Source of the DNA: Pyronema omphalodes
Taxonomy: Eukaryota; Ascomycota; Pezizomycetes; Pezizales; Pyronemataceae
Reading direction: 5' to 3'
Length of the DNA: 64,000 nt
NCBI GenBank assembly: GCA_024516155.1
Contig: JAJJXM010000009.1
Coordinates: 1 to 64,000, forward strand
Below the pieces are notes generated by a model. It saw nothing but the letters and a program-made list of their open reading frames with translations, had not been told where the DNA came from and made no database searches. The position numbers and the translations under genes are program-made. How positions within the stretch are numbered: the stretch's first letter is position 1; each line of letters opens with the position of its first letter. Positions 56,471 to 64,000 of this stretch are shown here, piece after piece.

Positions 56471-59400
56471 TTACCTCCACTTCCCACCAGCATCACCCTT
56501 GGGCTTAGGCGGGGCAGTATCCCGATCTCTTCCCTGGGGCCTTTCACCTCCATTTTGCTGACCTCTGCGCGCAGGGGGAACCCACCTGCGCTCACCACCA
56601 GCGGGGGGAGCGTCGCTTGTGGCAGGCTGATCACGGCGAATAGGAGGTTTGTAGGTATTAACAGTGGCCTTCTTCTCCTCAACGGGAGGGGGGGCAGCAG
56701 CAGCAGGAGCAGCCTGGCGAGCAGGAGCAGGAGCAGTCTCTGCAACAGGGATAGTGCGGGGAGCAAGGTTAAGACGGCGGCGCTCTCCACTGGGGGCAGC
56801 AGCAGGAGCAGCTTCACGGGGAGCCTCACGCTCGCGGGGAGCAGGGGCGGCAGCGGGACGGGCATCTCCAGAGGCCTTGGCCTCACGATCACGCCATGTA
56901 GGACGTCCTTCAGCAACAGGAACGGCGGTAGGTCTCCAGACGCGGGACTCCTCGGTGGCAGGAGCGGGAGCAGCAGCTCCAGCTCTCTTGGCAGCAAGAC
57001 GAGCCTCGACCTCGGCTTCTCTCTGGCGCTGCTTAGCGGCGATCTCATCTTGTTTCCTGTGGCTGTTAGTAGTGTAACTTGATGGTTTAGGAGAGGGAAA
57101 CAAACTTGTTGTATTCGGCGGTCTCCTCCTTCTCGCGCAACATACGCTCACGGAGCTCGGCATCACGACGGGCCTTCTCCTCAGCCTGGCGGGCAGCACG
57201 CTCCTCTTCCTCGCGGATTCTCTTCTCCTCAGCCTCGCGAGCGAGTCTCTGTCTCTCGCGCTCAGCCTCCTCAGCAAGGCGGGCCTTCTCCTTCTGGGCA
57301 CGGTACTCCTTGCGGCGCTGGTCCATGGCCTTCTGGAGCTCCTTCTCAGCAGCCTTGCGGCGCTGCTCGAACTCCTGGGAGCGGTTGGCCTTAATCTCGT
57401 CACGGAACTTCTCGTAGTCGCCAACGAGACGTCCAAGACGCTTCTTAAGGGAAACAGCCTGGTCATGGGCAGCCTTGGCGGTGTCAATGGTGTGCTTCTT
57501 AGCCGCCTCGTAGGCAGCAAGGTCCTCGGCCTGCTGGCGCTCCCAGTCCTTGGGAAGGATCTTAACCTCCTCACGACGGTAAGCACGCTCAAGGTGATCA
57601 ATACGCTTTCCGGTAAGACGAAGACGATCAGCCATCTCCTTCTTCTCCTTCTCAAGCTGCTGGACCTTCATCTGGCGAAGCTGGTTGCTGTCAAGGTCAC
57701 CAAGGTTGTCAAGATCAATCTTGGCATCAAGGGCAAGCTCGTCAAGCTGCTTCTTGAGCTCCTCCTTGCGAATACGCTCCTGCTCAGCCTTGAGACGCTC
57801 CTGCTCACGCTTCTTCTGCTGCTCGGCAACGCGGGCAGCCTCAGAGATCCTCTGGGCCTCAGCACGGGCAGCACGCTGGTCAGCCTCCTCCTTCTCCTTC
57901 TTGAGGAGAGCGGCCTCAGCGGCCTCCTTCTTCTTCTCGATGATGGCACGACGAGTAATGTTCTCCTGGTGCTCATAGGCGGCACCATCAAGGGCACGCT
58001 TCTGAGCGGCAGCCTTGGCGGCCTCCTTCTCGGCGATGAAAGAGGGGTCAACGTGAGTGCAGGTGAGGTAGAGGGCCTTAGCAATTCTGGAGAGCTGAGT
58101 GCGGACAATCTCAGAGGGAGTGCTCTGGAGCTTCTGAACGGAAGTGTCCTTCTCAGCGGATCCAGCGGCGGAACCAGCATGCAAAGCCTTGGAGGAAGAG
58201 AAGATGTCGGATTCAAAGGTAATAACACCTGCAGAGTGATCGATGCGGATAGACAAGTCACCCTTCTTGCATCCGTTCATGATGAACTTCTCAATGGTAG
58301 TGGGGTTGATCTCGAAAGGAGAGGGGAAAGAGGCAAGCTCAAGAACGAAGCTGAGCTGGACGGAGTCGTAGACCTGGGAAAGCTGCTGGAACAATCTGGT
58401 GAGAATGACCTGCTGAAGGGGCTGGACGTAGGCCTTCAAGTCGGCATCACCGGCGATCTTGGTAAGGATGGGGGCAATCTTCTTGCAGATGCTGAGAGGG
58501 TGGAAGTCAACCTCGAGGATAGTGTAAAGCTCACGGATCTCGGGTCTGGCACGCTTCATGATTCCCTTGTTAAGGATGTCCTTGAAAAGGCTGGCACGAG
58601 TAGGAGCCTTAGCCATTCCGAGAAGGTTGGTGAGACGAGTGTTCTTGTTACGCTTGGCCTCATCGACGTCAAGCAAAGCACCCTTGGAGCGGGCATTGCT
58701 AATAACGGGGATAGAGAGGGCGGCCAAAAGGTAGAGAGAAGCAACACGGGTCCAGTCCTCGTCAGTAGTGGCGGGGGAGTCCTTCTTCAAGGCGGGGTTG
58801 GCAGCAACCTGGGCAGCACTGGTGCGGAGAAGGTTGAAGTATCTGCTCCAAGCGGCGGCGTGGAAAAGGTGGTTGTCAGAGACCATGAAGATACGGGTCA
58901 AGTTCTGGTAGTAGTTGGCCATCATGATGTTCTTGGCGGGTCTCTTGCTGAGGTTCAACAAGGTGTGGATGTCCTCAACAGAGCGGAAAGCCTCCTGCCA
59001 GAGCTCCAACTCAACGGCGACATTGAGCTGCTGGAAACGAGTGTCCAAGTGACGTTGAAGGGTGTCAGGGTCGTTCAAGTTAATAGCATGAATCTGGCTG
59101 GCATACTTGGCAGCGTTCTGGACGTGGTTGCGGAGAAGCTCGCAAAGACGACGGAACTCGGTCTTACGGGTGTACTTCAAGCAGAACTCGAAGGCCTGGA
59201 GGGCGGTGGCCTGGTACATGTTCTCCAAGCGGGCATTGTTGCGGAGAATGTCCAAAACAGTGCGGTAGGTCTCCCAGAGGAACTTCAACCAGGGGGTAAC
59301 GACAGCGCGGTCGGTGCGGTCCTTGGACTGCTCTCCAGAAACAGTGGAGAGGAGGATGGACTCGGGGGTCTCAGAAGCCTCAAGATCCTCGATCTGATCG

Positions 59401-59875
59401 AGGGTGATCTGCTCAGCACGCTCCTGAGCCTCGGTGACCTTGCCCTCGGCGAGCTCAATGAAGCGCTTAAGAACAAGCTACATCCACGAATTAGATAGAT
59501 ATCCCCAAAATACAACTCCCCGATGTTGAACACACCTCAATAGTCTGAACATTGGTGTTCTGAGCGATGTTCTTGTACTGGTACAATCCATCCTTGGCGG
59601 TCTTTCCCTTTCTCAAGCTTACACAAAGCTCGACGAAAAGGATCATGACCGGCTCCAAAGAAGCGATGGGGGAGTTACGAGTACGCTTGGAGATAACATG
59701 GTCGTGGAGAAGCTCGAGGGCACCGAGGTTCTTGTTAACGGCGACAAGTTCTTGAGCACGCTGTACTTGAATCAGTATGGAATCCAATAACTGAGGGGCC
59801 GAGGCGGGGTTTCTCGGAGTATGTCGAACCGACCTTGAGAACGTTCTCAGGCTTTGCGTGAGGTGGAGGAGGCAT
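56471..59875 (-). CDS. TIF32: Translation initiation factor eIF3 subunit a
   Basis: Four exons (59875-59834, 59760-59536, 59477-57106, 57056-56471) with introns of 73, 58 and 49 nt give 1074 residues. The first exon encodes only 14 residues ([14 protein letters not shown]), the conserved start of fungal eIF3a. The N-terminal region ([20 protein letters not shown]) leads into helical repeats and the PCI domain. A long Glu/Lys/Arg/Ala coiled coil (about 530-900) follows, built of heptads such as [20 protein letters not shown]. The tail is Pro/Ala/Arg-rich with RR(W/L)-type motifs and ends GDAGGKWR. eIF3a scaffolds the eIF3 complex on the 40S subunit and contacts eIF3b and eIF3c. A 677-codon open frame lies on the opposite strand inside exon 3; it is a by-product of biased codons. 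Confidence 0.96.
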
Positions 59876-61252
59876 ATTTGCGGTATTAGCGATCGCAACA
59901 CAGAGATGGGATAGTCTCTGGGTGTCGTGGATCGGTCGGGCAGCGATTCGTTGCTGATGGGTTTACGGTGAAGTCTTCGAAGTTTTCTTCCCGCCAACCA
60001 CAAGAAAGATTCCCTAACGGGTTTAGCTTGGCACAGAGCCCCACCGACCACTTTGCTCCCTGTGACTGCTGCATTACCACACAATGTACAGTATGGGGAC
60101 AAAATCAACAACGGTATGATTTTTTATGGGGTAAATTAAAATTATTTACATGTTGTGGTTATGTTGAAACATTGCAAGTGTGATTGATGAGTGTGTGCAA
60201 GAGGTCAAATCTGTGGTGCAGAGGGTCCGTTGAACGCGCACTGAAGGCGGGGAATCCAAGGGAGGGTTACCGTAGTGCATACCACTCTTGGCAGAGTGTA
60301 GCCTTGAACTTGAGGCTAGTGTGTCAAGGCCAATGGCATCTAGAAAGTGGTAACACCGGCACTCCGGACAAAAACGCTATGTCTTTGGGTAGGGCCATGT
60401 CTAAAATTACAATACTTACTGCCAAATCATGGAATTTCAGTTTCCTGATAATACATGCTTGCCATTACTTCTAAATATTCACATTCAAGTATCAACTAAT
60501 CCAACTTCCAAAGTTCTCTTTCAAGTTTACCTATACTGAATGTCAAGATATTCAACAATTATAAAAGACAAATCCGGCTGTTCTTTAGCCGGTTTCTGGT
60601 TATTGATTTTTAAAAAGAAAAAAAAAATGGTAATCTGTGGGATACTTCAGCAAGCACCCCGTACCCTGCTGGATTCTGAATGTGGTGCACTTTTTCAGTG
60701 AATCACTGGAAACCACCCATTATGATATCGTGATGAATATATATCCTGGAACGGCTTTCTATTCAAGTACCACTGGTTTTACAAACTTTCAAGATCCATT
60801 GTACTACGCTCGAGCGTTCAGTTACTTGGAATCTGAAGATTGAAGACTAGGCACTGATTTGGGCAATTTTGTTAATGGTAGATAAATGATTGATATGTTA
60901 AGATTTCAAGATATATTGCTGGGCATCATGCTATGTATGGAAAGTATGATACGAGTGCAGTTAGAGCTCCACAAAATTTCCAAGCCATTGTGCCATTAAA
61001 TCAAGATGTCGAGCTATTTAATGAAAAATGCCATAAAAAACCTGTTCTTCGGATATAGCTTTCAAAAAATATATTGGAACCAGCACAAACTTAAACCATC
61101 ATAAACGCAAAACAGAACCCATGACCAAAAGGAAAACATTAACGCAAAAACTCCATCCCCACTTTCTAAACCGTCTATCCACGGAGAGCACGTAGTCGCT
61201 CGTTAAGTCTAACCAACATTAGCCTACACCCTTCAAAACATATCCACATATC
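59876..61252. other. Intergenic spacer upstream of eIF3a
   Basis: 1.4 kb carrying the eIF3a promoter and the 3' UTR of DID2. Only short frames without motifs are present. Confidence 0.5.
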
Positions 61253-61911
61253 TTACCCGTTCTCCTCTTGCTCTGTTGGGCCGATCTTTGCCTTGGCAGC
61301 TGTTGGTAGGGCTTGGTGCATTTCCAATCCGGCCTCGTCCGCAACCTGGCTCAACAATCTATCGACATCCTCCTGCGGGGTAGCAACAGCAGTGGCCGAC
61401 GAAGTGGTGTTCTCGTAGACACGCATAGTAACGTCGAGCTCCTCCTGATGCATCTCAAACTGCTCCATAACCTTCGAGATATTCTCTGGGTTGAAACGTC
61501 CCGCAGTTACCTCCATCTTCTTCACAACCTTTGCCATGTCTCCTGCAACCCTTCTCATAGTAACCGCAGTCTGTATTCTGCTTGCTACCGCGTCAATCTT
61601 AGACGCAAGTTGGAGAAGTTGCAGGCGCTCCTTCTGTTTCCGGATAGCGTTGTCGGCGTAGAGCTTTGCGATGTCGTTATTTCCCTGCATCATAGCCTTT
61701 TCATAGTCAGTACTACGTCCTGGTACTAGACGAAGCGAATATCAACCTTCTTGATCTTTGCCTTCTCAGCAGTTTCTTCTTTCGCGGCTTTCGCAGCTTT
61801 GCGGGTAAGTTCCTTTGCAGTAACCTGCGTGGGGCGTTAGTGGGGCGCGAAGAGTAGTAGATCGACATGACGTACTTTGAGCTGGATGAGGGAGTTCTCG
61901 AGACCAGACAT
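61253..61911 (-). CDS. DID2: ESCRT-III-related protein Did2 (CHMP1/Vps46)
   Basis: Three exons (61911-61876, 61824-61747, 61696-61253) with introns of 51 and 50 nt give 185 residues, typical of CHMP1. It starts MSGLENSLIQLK, continues VTAKELTRKAAKAAKEE, then AMMQGNNDIAKLYADNAIRK. A basic helix pair, then a helical segment (MRRVAGDMAKVVKKMEV, VMEQFEMHQEELDVTMRVYE), and an acidic C terminus containing DRLLSQVADEAGLEM, the MIT-interacting motif region that binds Vps4. Did2 recruits Vps4 to disassemble ESCRT-III at endosomes. It is divergent from eIF3i. Confidence 0.95.
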
Positions 61912-62730
61912 TGTTGCGATTTATGTGTGTTCTCTAGTAAGGCGATTTGGAGTTCGTTGGGTGGAGTCTGGTGTTTCGAGAGGTGGTTGTCGCGGTTAAA
62001 GCTGATTTGGAGCTATGGAGCTGGACGGCGGTTGCAAGTCAAACCTGCACCAAGACTATCATGCATAGCACAGCCGACCCCGGACAGCGGATGCACAGAG
62101 TCACGTGAGGTACTCTAAGGGCTAGGGTACTCATTTGAAGCTGCGTGTTGGTAAAATTCGCAAAAGAATATGATTGGTAACTACCATTCTCTATGGAAGA
62201 AGGTAATCCAAAAATAGGCTTCCAATGGTATGTTACCCGGACGCTGTGACGCTGCCATCTCGCGTTTCAGTAAAGAATTCGCGCCGCTTCACCTTCGGGC
62301 GTGTCCAGAAAAACATTCTGGAGATCTGGAGCTCAAAGCCCTATTTAAACTAGCAGGGATATGAGTCGAGGCATCAAGACCGAACACCAGGTGCGTGCTC
62401 AGCAGAACGCAGCATTCATGACTCGATTGTTCAATAACGTCTCACAAGAACCACCATTTTTTATTTAACAAACTCACCGGAAAAATATTCATGAAACAAT
62501 GTTATTCAACATGAATCATTCTGATGGCAAATTCTCAAAGCTATGACTGAAATGTGGAGGAGGAGCCAAAAATACGCGCTTAGCCTGTAGAATCAGTCAC
62601 ACAGAGCCCCACACAAACTTTCATTCCTGCACAACCTTTTCGGTGGTAGCATCACGAAGCAGCCAGCTCAACCCCACCACCCGCACGCCACCCGATACCC
62701 AGAGACCCCCGGAATACACATATTACAATC
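61912..62730. promoter_or_regulatory. Divergent promoter region DID2 / eIF3i
   Basis: 820 bp between divergent genes, with pyrimidine-rich DNA near 62600-62700 just before the eIF3i start. No specific site is claimed. Confidence 0.45.
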
Positions 62731-64000
62731 ATGCGGCCGATTTTGCTTCAGGGACACGTACGGCTTCCAAGCCCAGTTCTGGCCGATTTTGGTAGTTTTT
62801 GCGGTTCGCTAATAGCTGGGAAATTTAGGAGCGTAGTTTGACGCAGATTAAGTACGAGACCACGATTTCGATTTTGCGCGACATTCAGCAGTACCCTAAT
62901 TGTGCTGTTTTACTATTTGAAAGTTGAAACTGACAAGGCTTTTTTTGCGATTAGGTACAACAAAGATGGTTAGTTCTATACCCCGCTATCTGCATCTTTA
63001 GAGCTCGAGATTGACATATATGCACAGGAGATCTTATTTTCTCTACTTCCAAGGACCACGTAGTGTGCGTCTGGTACTCCGGTACGTGCCCACAAAATTT
63101 CAGTATTCGGAGCTCGCAATAACTGATACAACCCATAGCCAACGGAGAGCGTCTCGGAACCTACAACGGTCACCAGGGAGCGCTCTGGACCGTCGATGTC
63201 GACCCCACCACCACTCTCCTCGCTACCGGATCTGCCGACAACAGCATCAAGCTCTGGGAGGTGAAGACCGGAAGATGTCTTAAGACCTGGGAGTTCCCCA
63301 CCGCCGTCAAGCGCGTCGAGTTCAACGAGGACGGAACTTTGTTGTTGGCAGTTACTGAGCAGCGTATGGGATACCGTGGAACCGTTGTTGTTTTCCCCAT
63401 CGTCGTCGATGTCAATGCCGAGCAGGTCGACGGTCCTATGTTCACCATCACCCCCAGCGAGTCCAAGGCTACCGTTGCCGCTTGGAGTTATTTGAGCAAG
63501 TACATTATCACTGGACACGAGGATGGTTCCATCTCCCAGTACGACGGAAAGACCGGAGAGCTCATCAAGGACATTCAGGCACATGAGCCTGACATGGGAT
63601 TGATCACCGACATTCAGATGGCCCCCGACAGGACTTACTTTGTCACCGCCTCCAAGGACAAGTCCGCCAAGCTCATTGAGTCCCAGACCCTCAACATCCT
63701 CAAGACCTACCAGACCGACACCCCCCTCAACTCTGCTGCCATCACCGCAAAGAAGGACTTCATCATTTTGGGAGGAGGACAGGAGGCTCGTGATGTCACC
63801 ACCACGTCGATGAGGCAAGGAAAGTTCGAGGCAAGATTCTTCCACAAGATCTTCGAGGACGAGATTGGACGTGTGAGAGGACACTTCGGACCTTTGAACA
63901 CTGTATGTTGCGCCCCCAGGATAGTTGGAGATGGAGGTAGAGGTGGAATTTCAGTTGGAACTGGAGACTGACAGAAAATAGGTTGCCTGCCACCCCCAGG
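62731..64000 (+). CDS. TIF34: Translation initiation factor eIF3 subunit i (3' end outside window)
   Basis: At least six exons: 62731-62757, 62829-62851, 62955-62968, 63028-63081, 63139-63902, and 63982 to the edge. Exons 2 and 3 are only 23 and 14 nt. The joined start reads [59 protein letters not shown], which matches the conserved start of eIF3i and its first WD40 repeats. Later repeats include [40 protein letters not shown] and [20 protein letters not shown]; the last visible exon begins VACHPQG. About 300 of the expected 330-350 residues are in the window. eIF3i is a seven-bladed propeller that binds eIF3b and eIF3g. It is truncated only by the window end. Confidence 0.94.

Noticed and set aside
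57465..59498. Open frame of 677 codons on the plus strand inside eIF3a
   Set aside because: It is antisense to a strongly codon-biased coding exon. The product is Leu/Gly/Val-rich without any motif, as expected from reversing Lys/Glu/Ala-rich codons.

Overview
The window is nuclear DNA of a filamentous ascomycete (Pezizomycotina). Genes are dense on both strands and carry short spliceosomal introns, about 49-202 nt, with GTRNGY-type donors and YAG acceptors. The gene set is fungal: Srb8-type MED12, Atg1, Lhs1, Spp2 and a QDE-1-type RNA-dependent RNA polymerase. I cannot place it below subphylum. No tRNA, rRNA, CRISPR array or recognisable transposon protein was seen.

Layout. 1-4.8 kb holds two decayed copies of a gene-like repeat of about 1.3 kb. 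A diverged third copy lies near 50.2-51.7 kb. 5.3-8.1 kb (-) is the ER Hsp70 LHS1, divergent from an ArsH-family flavoprotein at 9.0-10.1 kb (+). 14.4-18.6 kb (-) is the RNA-silencing polymerase, divergent from MED12 at 19.7-24.6 kb (+). 24.6-28.8 kb is a 4.1 kb island of tandem simple repeats between the converging 3' ends of MED12 and ATG1 (28.8-32.1 kb, -). After a 6.3 kb gene-poor stretch come SPP2 (+), RRP46 (-), MED4 (-), eIF2-gamma (+) and Mago nashi (-) in 38.4-45.7 kb. 45.8-52.9 kb is again gene-poor, with a 74-bp tandem repeat. The right end is compact: a KPWE-motif protein resembling the PTS2 import factor Pex39 (-), eIF2-alpha (-), eIF3a (-), the ESCRT-III-related DID2 (-), and eIF3i (+), which runs off the edge.

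Exon structures were joined by hand. In each main gene the spliced reading frame is continuous, the introns have GT-AG borders, and the total length is a multiple of three; eIF3i is incomplete at the window end. Functionally the window mixes translation initiation (eIF2-alpha, eIF2-gamma, eIF3a, eIF3i), transcription (MED12, MED4), RNA processing (Spp2, Rrp46, Mago), RNA silencing (RdRP), and membrane and protein traffic (Lhs1, Atg1, Did2, Pex39-like). These are housekeeping genes placed side by side rather than one operon-like system. The least explained parts are the satellite island, the repeat family, the KPWE protein and a 14-nt exon in eIF3i.
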